From Goodfellowiella coeruleoviolacea (lineage in GTDB: Bacteria; Actinomycetota; Actinomycetes; Mycobacteriales; Pseudonocardiaceae), in NCBI RefSeq assembly GCF_024171785.1, contig NZ_JAMTCK010000013.1:1-64000 (forward strand): 64,000 nt of DNA, read 5' to 3'. The stretch's first letter is position 1; every line of letters starts with the position of its first letter. The notes under the pieces were generated by a model. That model worked only from the letters and a program-made list of their open reading frames with translations, searched no databases and was not told the DNA's origin. This document shows, piece by piece, positions 50,250 through 60,041 of this stretch. The position numbers and the translations under genes were made by a program.

Positions 50250-53159
50250 TCAGCCGGCGACGGCCTCCTCGATCACCGCGGCCTCGGCCGTGCCCAGTTC
50301 GGGCAGGCCGAGCATGGGCCGCAGGAACCGGCCGGTGTAGCTCTCCTCGACCTCGGCCAACTCCTCCGGGGTGCCTTCGGCCAGCACCTCGCCACCGCCG
50401 GAGCCGCCCTCCGGGCCCATGTCGATGATCCAGTCCGACGTCTTGATCACGTCGAGGTTGTGCTCGATCACGATCACCGTGTTGCCCTTGTCGACCAGCC
50501 CGTTGATCACGCCGAGCAGCTTGCTGATGTCCTCGAAGTGCAGGCCGGTGGTGGGCTCGTCCAGGATGTAGACGGTCTTGCCGGTGGACCGCTTCTGCAG
50601 CTCGCTGGCCAGCTTCACGCGCTGCGCCTCACCGCCGGACAGGGTGGGCGCCGGCTGGCCCAGGCGCACGTAGCCCAGGCCCACGTCGACCAGGGTGCGC
50701 AGGTGGCGGTGGATGGCGTTGATCGGCTGGAAGAACTCGCACGCCTGCTCGATGGGCATGTCGAGCACCTCGGCGATGGTCTTGCCCTTGTAGTGGACCT
50801 CCAGGGTCTCCCGGTTGTACCGGGCGCCCTTGCAGACCTCGCACGGCACGTACACGTCCGGCAGGAAGTTCATCTCGATCTTGATCGTGCCGTCGCCCGC
50901 GCACGCCTCGCAGCGCCCGCCCTTGACGTTGAACGAGAACCGGCCCGGCTGGTAGCCGCGCACCTTCGCCTCGGTGGTGGCCGCGAACAGCTTGCGGATG
51001 TGGTCGAACACGCCGGTGTAGGTGGCCGGGTTGGACCGGGGTGTGCGGCCGATCGGCGACTGGTCGACCTGCACCAGCTTGTCCACGTGGTTGAGCCCGC
51101 GCACCCGGGTGTGCCGGCCGGGCACCTGGCGGGCGCCGTTGAGCTTGTTCGCCAGCACCGTGGCCAGGATGTCGTTGACCAGCGTGGACTTGCCCGAACC
51201 GGACACGCCGGTGACCGCGACCAGGCAACCCAGCGGGAAGGACACGTCGATGCCGCGCAGGTTGTTCTCGCGCGCGCCCACCACGGTGAGCTGGCGCTTG
51301 CGGTCGACCGGGCGGCGGGTGGCCGGCACCGGGATCTGCTTGCGGCCGGACAGGTAGGCGCCGGTCATCGACTCCCGGTTGGTCAGCAGCTTCTTGTACG
51401 GGCCGCTGTGCACCACCCTGCCGCCGTGCTCGCCCGCACCCGGGCCGATGTCGACCACCCAGTCCGAGGCGCGGACGGTGTCCTCGTCGTGCTCGACCAC
51501 GATCAGGGTGTTGCCCAGGTCGCGCAGGCGGGTCAGGGTCTCGATCAGCCGGTGGTTGTCCCGCTGGTGCAGGCCGATGGACGGCTCGTCCAGCACGTAG
51601 AGCACGCCGACCAGGCCGGAGCCGATCTGGGTGGCCAGCCGGATGCGCTGGGCCTCACCACCGGAGAGGGTGCCGGCGGCCCGGTTCAGCGACAGGTAGT
51701 CCAGGCCGACGTCGAGCAGGAAGCGCAGCCGGGCCTGGATCTCCTTGAGCACCGCGCCCGCGATCATCTGCTCGCGCGGCCCCAGCTCCAGGCCGTCGAG
51801 GAACTCGGCGCACTCGCGCACGCTCAGCGCGCACACCTCGGCGATGGACAGCTCACCCTCGGTGCGGTGCGCCAGGGTGACCGCCAGGATCTCCGGCTTG
51901 AGCCGGGTGCCCTGGCAGGCCGGGCAGGGCACCTCCCGCATGTAGCCCTCGTACTTCTCCCGCATGTACTCGGACTCGGTCTGCTCCTGGCGCCGCTCCA
52001 GGAACGGGATCACGCCCTCGAAGTTGGCGTAGTAGGAGCGCTGCCGGCCGTAGCGGTTGCGGTAGCGGACGTGCACCTGCTCGTCGACGCCGTGCAGCAC
52101 GGCCTTCTGCACCTTGGTGGGCAGCTGCCGCCACGGGGTGTCCATGCGGAAGCCGATGGTCTCGGCCAGCGACTCCAGCAGCCGGGTGAAGTACTCGGCG
52201 GTCTGGCCGCCGGCCCACGGCGCGATCGCGCCGTCGGCCAGGGACAGCTCCGGGTCGGGCACGACCAGCTCCGGGTCGACCTCCTTGCGCACGCCGATGC
52301 CGGTGCACTCGGGGCAGGCGCCGTAGGGGGCGTTGAACGAGAACGAGCGCGGCTCCAGGTCCTCCACGGCCAGCGGGTGGCCGTTGGGGCAGGCCAGGTT
52401 CTCGGAGAAGCCCCGCTCGCGGTGCGGGTCGTCCTCGGGCAGGTCGACGAACTCCAGCACGACCAGGCCGTCGGCCAGGCGCAGCGCGGTCTCCACCGAG
52501 TCGGTGAGCCGCTGCTTGGCGCTGGCCTTGACGGCGAGCCGGTCGATCACCACGGCGATGTGGTGCTTCTCCTGCTTCTTCAGCTTGGGCGGCTCGGACA
52601 GCGGGTAGGTCTGGCCGTCGACCCGGGCCCGGGAGTAGCCCTGCGTCTGGAGCTGGGCGAACAGGTCCACGTACTCGCCCTTGCGGCCCCGCACGATCGG
52701 GGCGAGCACCTGGAAGCGGGTGCCCGGCTCCATGGCCAGCACCTGGTCGACGATCTGCTGCGGGGTCTGCCGGCTGATCGGCTCGCCGCAGGTGGGGCAG
52801 TGCGGCTTGCCGGCCCTGGCGTAGAGCAGCCGCAGGTAGTCGTAGACCTCGGTGATGGTGCCCACGGTCGAGCGCGGGTTGCGGCTGGTCGACTTCTGGT
52901 CGATCGACACGGCCGGCGACAGGCCCTCGATGAAGTCCACGTCCGGCTTGTCCATCTGGCCGAGGAACTGTCGGGCGTAGGCCGACAGCGACTCCACGTA
53001 ACGCCGCTGTCCCTCGGCGAAGATGGTGTCAAAGGCCAGGCTGGACTTGCCTGAACCGGACAGCCCGGTGAACACGATCAGGCTGTCCCTCGGCAGGTCG
53101 AGATCAACGCTGCGCAGGTTGTGCTCGCGGGCGCCGCGAACGACAAGGCGGTCGGCCAC
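50250..53159 (-). CDS. uvrA: UvrABC excinuclease subunit A
   Basis: DNA-damage sensor of nucleotide excision repair, ABC-type ATPase dimer. 969 residues: first Walker [17 protein letters not shown], second [14 protein letters not shown], two signature LSGGEAQR motifs, and zinc-finger cysteines ([34 protein letters not shown]...CEVC). Start ATG at 53159. In related actinobacteria uvrA and the MBL hydrolase gene are neighbours; here a transporter, an isomerase and an acyltransferase gene lie between. Confidence 0.97.
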   Translation of the reverse strand: MADRLVVRGAREHNLRSVDLDLPRDSLIVFTGLSGSGKSSLAFDTIFAEGQRRYVESLSAYARQFLGQMDKPDVDFIEGLSPAVSIDQKSTSRNPRSTVGTITEVYDYLRLLYARAGKPHCPTCGEPISRQTPQQIVDQVLAMEPGTRFQVLAPIVRGRKGEYVDLFAQLQTQGYSRARVDGQTYPLSEPPKLKKQEKHHIAVVIDRLAVKASAKQRLTDSVETALRLADGLVVLEFVDLPEDDPHRERGFSENLACPNGHPLAVEDLEPRSFSFNAPYGACPECTGIGVRKEVDPELVVPDPELSLADGAIAPWAGGQTAEYFTRLLESLAETIGFRMDTPWRQLPTKVQKAVLHGVDEQVHVRYRNRYGRQRSYYANFEGVIPFLERRQEQTESEYMREKYEGYMREVPCPACQGTRLKPEILAVTLAHRTEGELSIAEVCALSVRECAEFLDGLELGPREQMIAGAVLKEIQARLRFLLDVGLDYLSLNRAAGTLSGGEAQRIRLATQIGSGLVGVLYVLDEPSIGLHQRDNHRLIETLTRLRDLGNTLIVVEHDEDTVRASDWVVDIGPGAGEHGGRVVHSGPYKKLLTNRESMTGAYLSGRKQIPVPATRRPVDRKRQLTVVGARENNLRGIDVSFPLGCLVAVTGVSGSGKSTLVNDILATVLANKLNGARQVPGRHTRVRGLNHVDKLVQVDQSPIGRTPRSNPATYTGVFDHIRKLFAATTEAKVRGYQPGRFSFNVKGGRCEACAGDGTIKIEMNFLPDVYVPCEVCKGARYNRETLEVHYKGKTIAEVLDMPIEQACEFFQPINAIHRHLRTLVDVGLGYVRLGQPAPTLSGGEAQRVKLASELQKRSTGKTVYILDEPTTGLHFEDISKLLGVINGLVDKGNTVIVIEHNLDVIKTSDWIIDMGPEGGSGGGEVLAEGTPEELAEVEESYTGRFLRPMLGLPELGTAEAAVIEEAVAG

Positions 53160-53367
53160 TGGGGTCCCTTCGGCTTTTGTTGGGCGAGTCCGGCCAGGTC
53201 AGAGCTGGATGACTGGCGACGTGGCGCACGGTGATCCATTCCCCGAACAGACGTTCGAACACCTTACTCGCTGCTGACCGCCGGGGTGGCGGCGGTCCGG
53301 GGTGCGACAGGTGTCTCGCGCCGGGATCGGCCTGGAGCCATGCTAGGACCACCCACCGACAACAACG

Positions 53368-53401
53368 GACCGACCGGCGTCCAGATTCCCGCCGGCCGGT
53401 C
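53368..53401 (-). terminator. Hairpin terminator after the MHS transporter gene
   Basis: GACCGACCGGCG (53368-53379) against CGCCGGCCGGTC (53390-53401), a 12-bp stem with one A-C mismatch, 22 nt after the stop. Confidence 0.6.
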
Positions 53402-53423
53402 CCCCAGTTCGGTGTGCCGCTGG

Positions 53424-54719
53424 TCACGCCCTCGTCGAGACCAGGTCCGCGTCCCGCGTCTCCCTGGTCGTCACGAACACCACCAGGCTGATCAGGCACA
53501 GCACCGCCAGGTACCAGGGGTACCAGGTGCCGGCGCGGTCACCCAGCCACTGGATCACGTACGGCGCGGTTCCGCCGAACAGGGCCACGGTCAGCGCGTA
53601 GGGCAGGCCGATGCCGGCGGTGCGCACCTCGGTCGGGAACATCTCGGCCATGGCGGTCGGGGCGACCGCGCCGTAGCAGGCGAACAGGCCCAGTCCACCG
53701 GCCATGGCCACGAACAGCGCCCACGGCGAGGTGTTGATCAGCAGGAACAGCGGCGCGGCCAGCAGCACGAACCCGCCGGCGAACACGATCAGCAGTGGCC
53801 GCCGCCCGATCCGGTCGGACAGCGCGCCCAGCAGCGGCAGCACCCCGATGAACAGCACCTGCGCCGCGATGCCCGCCCAGTCCGCGCCAACCGCGGGCAC
53901 GCCCACCTGCTTGGCGTAGGTGGGCAGGTAGACGGCGAACGTGTAATAGGCGGTGGTGGCACCGAGGGTGAACCCGACCACCCGCAGCACGGCCACGGGG
54001 TGCCGGCGCAGCACCTCGGCGGTGGGCCGGGCCACCCGCTGGTCCTTGCTGGCCAGGAACGCCTCGGTCTCGGCCAGGGTGCGCCGCAGGTACAGCCCGT
54101 ACACGCCGAGCAGCGCGCCGATCACGAACGGGATGCGCCAGCCCCAGTCGGCCACGGCGTCGGCGCCGAGCAGGCCGATCAGCACCGGGGACAGCAGCGA
54201 GGCCAGCAGGGTGCCGGTGGCGTTGCTGATGTAGAGGAAGCTGCCGTAGAAGCCGCGCCGGTTGGCCGGGGCGAGTTCGGCCAGGTAGGTGGCGCTGGCG
54301 GCGAACTCACCACCGGTGGACAGACCCTGGGCGATCCGGGCGGTCACCAGCAGCACCGGCGCCAGCAGCCCGATCTGCGCGTAGGTCGGCGAGATCGCGA
54401 TCAGCAGGCTGCCGCCGGCCATCAGCACCACGGACAGGGTCATGCCGGCGCGGCGGCCGTGCCGGTCGGTGAACGCCGCCAGCAGCGCGCCGCCCAGCGG
54501 GCGGAAGAAGAACCCGACCGCGAAGATCGCCAACGCGCTGAGCAGCGCGGTCGCCCCGCTGCCCCCGGCGAAGAACTGCTTGGAGAAGTAGCCGGCGAAG
54601 ATCGCGTAGACGTTCCAGTCGAACCACTCCAGGCCGTTGCCGATGGCCGCGGCCGTCAGCGCGCGCACCCGACCCGGCCTGGCCGTGGCCGTTTCGACTG
54701 GTTGGGATGTTTCTGTCAT
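53424..54719 (-). CDS. MFS transporter of the metabolite:H+ symporter (MHS) type
   Basis: 431 residues, 12 predicted helices. The N-terminus AAAIGNGLEWFDWNVYAIFAGYFSKQF is the MHS signature, and the loop 2-3 motif GGALLAAFTDRHGRRAGM is intact. Family substrates are small carboxylates, aromatic acids, proline or betaine. A divergently encoded maleylpyruvate isomerase suggests an aromatic acid such as gentisate, but no ring-cleavage dioxygenase is near. Confidence 0.88.
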   Translation of the reverse strand: MTETSQPVETATARPGRVRALTAAAIGNGLEWFDWNVYAIFAGYFSKQFFAGGSGATALLSALAIFAVGFFFRPLGGALLAAFTDRHGRRAGMTLSVVLMAGGSLLIAISPTYAQIGLLAPVLLVTARIAQGLSTGGEFAASATYLAELAPANRRGFYGSFLYISNATGTLLASLLSPVLIGLLGADAVADWGWRIPFVIGALLGVYGLYLRRTLAETEAFLASKDQRVARPTAEVLRRHPVAVLRVVGFTLGATTAYYTFAVYLPTYAKQVGVPAVGADWAGIAAQVLFIGVLPLLGALSDRIGRRPLLIVFAGGFVLLAAPLFLLINTSPWALFVAMAGGLGLFACYGAVAPTAMAEMFPTEVRTAGIGLPYALTVALFGGTAPYVIQWLGDRAGTWYPWYLAVLCLISLVVFVTTRETRDADLVSTRA

Positions 54720-54841
54720 TCATTGCTCCACAAGTCGGGCTCTGCCCGCCATTCGTGTCCGACGGGCCTACCAGGAGTTGGCCGAGCCTCCTACGCTGGA
54801 GTGAGCCACCCAACCACGCCACAACGCCCGGGGGTAGGCAG

Positions 54842-55657
54842 ATGATCCAGGCCAGCAGCACCGGCGGTGGTCCGGCTGTTCGATCTGTCCGATCAGCCGA
54901 CGCCACCGTGCCACCGCCGCGCGGCGAACCCGAGGCGGCGCGGATCGCCAGAGCCGGCCTGGACGCCGTCGAACAGGCGACCCAGCGACTGTACGCGCTG
55001 GTCAGCGGCATGGACGAGGCCACGGCGCGCGGCCGCAGCCGGCTGCCCGGGTGGACCAGGGCGCATCTGCTGACCCACCTGGCCCGCAACGCCGACGCCC
55101 TGGTGAACCTGCTCACGTGGGCGCGCACCGGCGTGGAGCACGCCGCCTACTACAGCTGCGCCGACCGGGACGCCGACGTCGAGGAGGGCGCGCACCGGCC
55201 GGCCGCGCTGCTGGTGGCGGACCTGGAGGCGGCCAGCCAGCGGTGGGCCGAGGCAGCCGCCGGCATGCCGGCCTCCGCCTGGGCGGCCGAGGTGGCCACC
55301 AGCCACGGCCAGCTGCTGCCCGCGGCGGAACTGCCGTGGATCCGCATGCGCGAGGTGTGGATCCACGCGGTCGACCTCGATCTCGGGCTGGAGTTCGCCG
55401 ACGTGCCCGTGGCGCGTCTGGAGACCCTGCTCGACCACGCCGTGCGCCACCACGCCGGGCGGGCGGAGGGCCCGACCATCAGGCTGGAACTCGACCTGCC
55501 CGGCGGCGGTCAGCGCACCTGGGAGTTGTTCGGCGGGGACACCGCGATCCCACTCACCGTGCGCGCCTCCGCGGACCGGGCACTGGCCTGGCTGACCGGC
55601 CGGGGTGACGGCTCCGCGCTGGGCAGCGCGCTGCCGCCACTGCCCCGCTGGATCTGA
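54842..55657 (+). CDS. Mycothiol-dependent maleylpyruvate isomerase family protein
   Basis: 271 residues with the DinB-like four-helix N-domain (LVSGMDEATARGRSRLPGWTRAHLLTHLARNADAL, with metal-type His residues) and a C-terminal sterol-carrier-like part. The family isomerises maleylpyruvate to fumarylpyruvate with mycothiol, the actinobacterial thiol, though many members have other mycothiol-linked roles. Divergent from the MHS transporter (123 bp apart). Its last 148 bp overlap the converging acyltransferase gene antisense. Confidence 0.82.
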   Translation: MIQASSTGGGPAVRSVRSADATVPPPRGEPEAARIARAGLDAVEQATQRLYALVSGMDEATARGRSRLPGWTRAHLLTHLARNADALVNLLTWARTGVEHAAYYSCADRDADVEEGAHRPAALLVADLEAASQRWAEAAAGMPASAWAAEVATSHGQLLPAAELPWIRMREVWIHAVDLDLGLEFADVPVARLETLLDHAVRHHAGRAEGPTIRLELDLPGGGQRTWELFGGDTAIPLTVRASADRALAWLTGRGDGSALGSALPPLPRWI

Positions 55658-56850
55658 GCCGGCCCCCGCCCGGGCTCGGCCCCGAGCAGCCGGCCGGTCC
55701 GCCGCTGCCCTGTCACGCTCGCCCTGGCCAGCACCGAGCCAGGGCGGAACAGCGGCGGCCGCACCCAGGAGAACAGCACCGCGCTGGCCAGCCAGGCCGG
55801 CTGCGGACCGGTCAGCCACCGGTGGGCTGGCCGCTCCACCAGCACGGTGAGCAGCCAGCCCAGCAGCACCGCCGAGCCGACGAAGCCGGCCAGCAGCGAC
55901 CACGACGTGAACCCGCGCTCGGCCAGCCGCACCATCACCACGTTGCCGATCTCCTGGTGGACCAGGTACACGCCGTAGGAGATGCCGGCCAACCAGGTGA
56001 TCGGCCGGGACAGCGCGCGCAGCAGCGGCCGGTCCCAGTCCGGCCCGCCCGCGGCCAGGCACACCGCGAGCAGCAGCACACCGAACCCGATGGTGGACGC
56101 CAGCTCACCGCTGTGGATCTCCTGCGCGACGACCGCCGCGGTCAGCAGGCAGGCCAGGTGCGGGCCGCCCAGCCGACCCCGGCTCCACAGCCAGATCGCC
56201 GCGCCCGCGGCGAACAGCTGGGCGCGGTGCAGGCCGAGCCCGTCGGAGGCGGTGCGCAGCGGCCCCGGCTCGAACGTGCCCAGTCGCACGATCAGGGGAA
56301 CGGCCACCAGTGCCCACAGCAGCAGCCGCAGTGCCCGACCCCGCCCGAGCGCCCGGCCGCAGAGCAGTGCCCCGGCCGCGAAGGCGACCACCTGGACGGG
56401 CACCGTCCAGTAGGCGAAGTCGACCATGCGCACGTCCGGCAGCCACGCCTGCAGCAGCAGGATGTTGAACACCACGTCCCGCCCGTCGAGCTGGCCCCAG
56501 CCCTCCGGCGCCACCCAGCGCTGCACCAGGAAGGTCAGCACCACGGCCGCGGCGAACGCCGGCATCATCCGGGCCAGCCGGTTGCGCAAGAACCGGCCCG
56601 GCCGCCCCTTGGCCAGCGACGCGCACGCGAAGTAGGCGGAGATGACCATGAGTGTGCTGGCGCCCATGGACAGCACGAAGGTGAACGGGAGGGTGCCCAG
56701 CTCGGCGTGGTTGGCCGGGCCGGTGTGCGTGGCGTGTTGCAGGAGCACGCAGAACACCGCGACAACGCGGAGCACGTCCCAACTCAGGCGGCGGCGCGAG
56801 CGGGTGGAGCTGGTGGGGAGCCGGTGGTCTGTTGCGGGGGCGTCAGTCAC
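55510..56850 (-). CDS. Acyltransferase 3 family membrane protein
   Basis: About 446 residues, ten or so helices. RRRLSWDVLRVVAVFCVLLQHATHTGP carries the conserved catalytic-type His, and SYGVYLVHQEIGNVV near the C-terminus is typical. The family O-acylates sugars, peptidoglycan or small molecules using cytoplasmic acyl donors. The GTG at 56850 is chosen; a TTG at 56883 would add 11 residues. The C-terminal 70 residues are hydrophilic and low in complexity and run over the 3' end of the isomerase gene on the other strand. Confidence 0.8.
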   Translation of the reverse strand: MTDAPATDHRLPTSSTRSRRRLSWDVLRVVAVFCVLLQHATHTGPANHAELGTLPFTFVLSMGASTLMVISAYFACASLAKGRPGRFLRNRLARMMPAFAAAVVLTFLVQRWVAPEGWGQLDGRDVVFNILLLQAWLPDVRMVDFAYWTVPVQVVAFAAGALLCGRALGRGRALRLLLWALVAVPLIVRLGTFEPGPLRTASDGLGLHRAQLFAAGAAIWLWSRGRLGGPHLACLLTAAVVAQEIHSGELASTIGFGVLLLAVCLAAGGPDWDRPLLRALSRPITWLAGISYGVYLVHQEIGNVVMVRLAERGFTSWSLLAGFVGSAVLLGWLLTVLVERPAHRWLTGPQPAWLASAVLFSWVRPPLFRPGSVLARASVTGQRRTGRLLGAEPGRGPAQIQRGSGGSALPSAEPSPRPVSQASARSAEARTVSGIAVSPPNNSQVR

Positions 56851-56989
56851 GAGCTGGAGGACCTGTTCGGAGTCGGACGGCAACGGCTGTTCGGGGTATC
56901 TCCTTGGCTCCAGCCGAGCCTAGGGGGTCAACCTGTGAGGACTCTGAAGACATGCGGTGTCTCCGGTCGACCGGCTACGGTCTGCGAGC

Positions 56990-57667
56990 GTGGACGTACT
57001 AGACACCTACACCGGTCACGTGGACCCGGGCGGACCGGCGACCCGGCGCACGCTGGACGCGCTGACGATCACCAAGATCTCCGTGGGCCCGATGGACAAC
57101 AACGCCTACCTGCTGGTGTGCCGCGAAACCCACGAGGCCCTGCTGATCGACGCCGCCGCCGACCCGGAGCGGCTGTCCGACCTGATCGGCTACGACTCCC
57201 AGCGTCCGACGCTGCGCACCATCGTCACCACCCACCAGCACGGCGACCACTGGCAGGCCCTGGGCGCGGTGGCCGGCGCGAACGGGTCGAACACCATCGC
57301 CCACCCCCTGGACGCCGAACCACTGCCGGTGCCACCCGATCGGCTGGTCGAACACGGCGACACCATCCCCGTGGGCCGCGTCGAACTGAGCGTGATCCAC
57401 CTGCGCGGGCACACCCCCGGCTCCATCGCCCTGCTCTACCAGGACCCGGCCGGCCACCCACACCTGTTCACCGGCGACTCGCTCTTCCCTGGCGGGGTCG
57501 GGAAGACCACCTCACCGGAGGACTTCCAGTCGCTGATCACCGACGTGACCGAGCGCGTCTTCGACGTCCTGCCGGACGACACCTGGTTCTACCCGGGCCA
57601 CGGCGACGACTCCACCCTCGGCGAACAGCGCCCCCACCTCGCCGAATGGCGTGAGCGCGGTTGGTGA
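56990..57667 (+). CDS. MBL-fold metal-dependent hydrolase
   Basis: 225 residues. Metallo-beta-lactamase motifs: THQHGDHW (HxHxDH), HLRGHTPGS, FTGDSLFPGG and FYPGHGDD. Glyoxalase II-like. The GTG at 56990 has no ribosome-binding site but a TACGGT -10-like element 8 nt upstream, suggesting a leaderless message. Its orthologue lies next to uvrA in Mycobacterium. Substrate unknown; thioesters or mycothiol/sulfur species are typical for this branch. Confidence 0.88.
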   Translation: MDVLDTYTGHVDPGGPATRRTLDALTITKISVGPMDNNAYLLVCRETHEALLIDAAADPERLSDLIGYDSQRPTLRTIVTTHQHGDHWQALGAVAGANGSNTIAHPLDAEPLPVPPDRLVEHGDTIPVGRVELSVIHLRGHTPGSIALLYQDPAGHPHLFTGDSLFPGGVGKTTSPEDFQSLITDVTERVFDVLPDDTWFYPGHGDDSTLGEQRPHLAEWRERGW

Positions 57668-57683
57668 GCTGAGGAACGTCCCG

Positions 57684-57717
57684 GACGGGGCCGCCTGACC
57701 CGACAGGCAGCCCCGTC
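57684..57717 (+). terminator. Hairpin terminator after the MBL hydrolase gene
   Basis: GACGGGGC (57684-57691) and GCCTG (57693-57697) pair with CAGGC (57704-57708) and GCCCCGTC (57710-57717), a 13-bp stem with one mismatch, 17 nt after the stop. Confidence 0.7.
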
Positions 57718-57812
57718 TGCTGTCGCAGCAGCACGACGGGACCTCGATCGGACGCAGGAGGTCCGACCGTGCCCACATCGTGCCGCGGCCCCCGCCCGCC
57801 GGTGGTGCTGCC

Positions 57813-58392
57813 GTGAGCATCGAAGCGATCAACTGGGCGCTCAACCACGCCCCCATCCCCACCGACCGCAAGGACCCCTCCACCCTGGCGATCGCCCTGA
57901 TCACCCTGGCCAACCACGCCGGCCCGGACGGCACCGAGGCGTTCCCGTCGATCGAACGCCTGACCACCTACACCCGGCTCTCCCACCGCACCGTCCAGCG
58001 CGCTCCGCTCCCTGGAAGAGCTGGGCCTGATCCACACGGGCAACCCCCGCTACCGCGACACCCGGATCGAGCGCGCCCAACGGGCGCTCGACAACCCCAC
58101 CGGAGTGCGGCCAGTGCGACGCCCGACCGGGCGACCCGATCTCCGCAGGGAGCGCCTCGACACAGCGGTGTGGCTCCTGATCGTCGATGGCCTGGCCACC
58201 GGGCGGCATGTCTCGGTGCACGACACCCAACTCGACGCACAGGCCATGCTGGAGCACCTGGTGGACGACCATGTCCACCACGAGGACAGCATCAGCCAGC
58301 TGTCGTGGACCATCGCGCAGCGTGCCATGGCTGGTGGGAACACCAGGGAGACCTGCCACGACAAGTTGCTCCCGCTGCCGGCTCCCGAGTAG
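57813..58392 (+). pseudogene. Frameshifted helix-turn-helix protein
   Basis: GTG start at 57813: SIEAINWALNHAPIPTDRKD followed by a winged-helix core (ALITLANHAGPDGTEAFPSIERLTTYTRLSHRTVQR) as in replication or plasmid/phage HTH proteins. Near 57998 two bases appear missing: after QR the frame must shift to read LRSLEELGLIHTGNPRY, which completes the HTH and stays open to 58392. The C-terminal 90 residues (TAVWLLIVDGLA ... HEDSISQLSWTIAQRAMA) are not recognised. Likely a remnant of a mobile element. Confidence 0.65.
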
Positions 58393-58500
58393 ACCGCCCG
58401 CTCCGAGCGCGTCCGGAGACGGGCGTTCGCCGTAGAGCTGAGGGATGCTCTTGGACCAGTCGACCTGGCTGGGGGTGGCGAGCCGGCCGGCGGGGCAGCA

Positions 58501-58682
58501 TGGGGACCACCCCACCGCGGTCGTGGGCGGCTCGGCAGCGCTGGCGGGCAGCCGCCGACGCCGACGAGGTGTGGGCGGCGGGGAAATTGCTGCGGGCTCT
58601 GGCCTGGCAGGTGTGCGGCGACCCGATCGAGCGGGGTGTCGCCCGCCGCATCGATGCCACGTACTGCTCGGGCCGGTGTTGA
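58501..58682 (+). other. Short coding remnant
   Basis: A frame with WRAAADADEVWAAGKLLRALA and VCGDPIERGVARRIDATY looks like real protein sequence but has no own start and no recognised family. Probably a piece of a decayed gene in the same accessory patch. Confidence 0.3.
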
Positions 58683-58816
58683 ACTCGGGCGTGGAGAGCC
58701 CGTCAGGATCATGGCGACCAGCCGTCACGGTGAGCACCGGATGTGACGGTGACGCTCATGGTCATCGCAGCCAGTTGAGCGGTGGCCACCTGGGCCAGCG
58801 GTTCTTCGGGGGTGGC

Positions 58817-59065
58817 TCAGGAACTCGCCGGCGAGGACGTCGGCGTCGGCTCGGTCTGGCTGCTCGGCGCGGGCGCGGAGGACGTGGGGTCGCCCTGGAC
58901 CGGCTTGGGCTTGCCGGACACACAGGAGTCGACGAAGAACTGCTTGACCTGGACCTCCCACTCTTGCGAGGTTCTTCCGGAACTGAGGTCGGAAGGGGCG
59001 TCGCGGGCGAAACGAGCGCATACCGTTACAGACGGGTCGAATGCGGGCAGTACGTCAAGCGCCAC
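58817..59065 (-). CDS. Small hypothetical protein or fragment
   Basis: 82 residues from a GTG at 59065. The middle (FDPSVTVCARFARDAPSDL, SQEWEVQVKQFFVDSCVSGKPKP) has coding character with two cysteines; the C-terminus is a Ser/Pro/Thr-rich tail. No family recognised; it could be the surviving end of a longer secreted protein. Confidence 0.35.
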   Translation of the reverse strand: MALDVLPAFDPSVTVCARFARDAPSDLSSGRTSQEWEVQVKQFFVDSCVSGKPKPVQGDPTSSAPAPSSQTEPTPTSSPASS

Positions 59066-59104
59066 CCCTTGTCCCCGGTGATCCTGACGGTGGGTTTGTG
59101 GTGG

Positions 59105-59849
59105 TCACTCCGCTGGCGCGAAGATCACCGCCCACTCCTTCTCATACCGGCCAGGGCGGCAGGTCAGTGCGAACGTGGCCGGCGTGGAGATGATGTTCTT
59201 GAGCGTGCGGGGCTGGTAGGAGTGGGGGATGCCGTCCTCGTCGTAGCCCGTGCGTTCGACCGCTGAGGACAGCCGCAGGTTCCACACCTCTTCGGCGTCG
59301 ACATCGATCACGAAGACGCCCTGGCCGAAGCGGTTGTCGCCCCAGAGCATCTCCCTGGGCACCCGGCACTCGATGTCGACCAGGTCGTAGCCCGGTGGCT
59401 GTGCGGCGGCCAGGAGGCTGCGCGCCCGGTTGTCGGTGAACACCCAGAGCGTGCCCAGGAAGCCCAGGCGGTGACGATCCAGGCGGGTGCGAGCCTTCGC
59501 CCGTTCGACCGGGATCGCCGAGTCCTGCGCCTCGACCGCGACCCGGTGCCCGCTGGGCATGGCGACCGCGACGTCGACTCGTCGGCCGTGCTGGACATGG
59601 GTCTCCTCCAGCTGGACCTGGTAGCCCTGGCCGCGGAACCGGTGGGCCAGCAGGTGCTTGGCGCGCAGGTGGGTCACGCTTTCCGGCTCGCTCCAGCACT
59701 CCGAGCCGGGCGCGTGCGCGAAGTGGGCGACCTTGACTCGCGCGCTTGAGCCGGACCGGTCCTTGGCAGGCCGGGCAGGTGAACTGCTCGCCGGGCAGGT
59801 CCCACGCCGCTTCAACCGGTTGGCCGGTGGTGTCGAGAGCGACCAGCAT
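59105..59849 (-). pseudogene. CoiA-like competence-family nuclease, frameshifted
   Basis: N-terminal codons from 59849 read LVALDTTGQPVEAAWDLPGE and a zinc-finger-like CPACQGPVRLK; around 59750 the frame must shift one base to continue as ARVKVAHFAHAPGSECWSEPE, the HFAH motif and Ser/Glu/His helix typical of CoiA-like proteins. Then a nuclease-like core with RRVDVAVAM (Asp) and VAVEAQDS (Glu-Ala-Gln, similar to an ExK/ExQ site). Such proteins occur in actinobacterial accessory regions. The single shift makes it a probable recent pseudogene. Confidence 0.65.
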
Positions 59850-59878
59850 CGCTCACTCCGATCTCGGACGACCGCGGC

Positions 59879-59979
59879 CTACGACACCGAGCACTTCTCC
59901 CCGGTGGGGGTCTTGTGGGACGGGAACTTGCCGTTCTTGTTCAGGGTGATGCGCTTGCGGTTGCACCGCGGGCCATGTC
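59879..59979 (-). pseudogene. Fragment of a small zinc-ribbon-like protein
   Basis: The last about 33 codons read RCNRKRITLNKNGKFPSHKT, PTGEKCSVS and a TAG at 59881-59879; two Cys and one His resemble short mobile-element proteins with a C-x(n)-H-x(n)-C pattern. No start codon is available in frame, so it is a remnant. Confidence 0.35.
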
Positions 59980-60041
59980 GGACGGCGCGTTCGCGGCGGA
60001 CTTCGCCTCGACCGCGGCTGAAGCCGGCCGGTCGGGATCGG

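Noticed and set aside
50199-53054. 951-codon plus-strand frame opposite uvrA
   Set aside because: Same GC-driven shadow effect; uvrA is certain on the minus strand.
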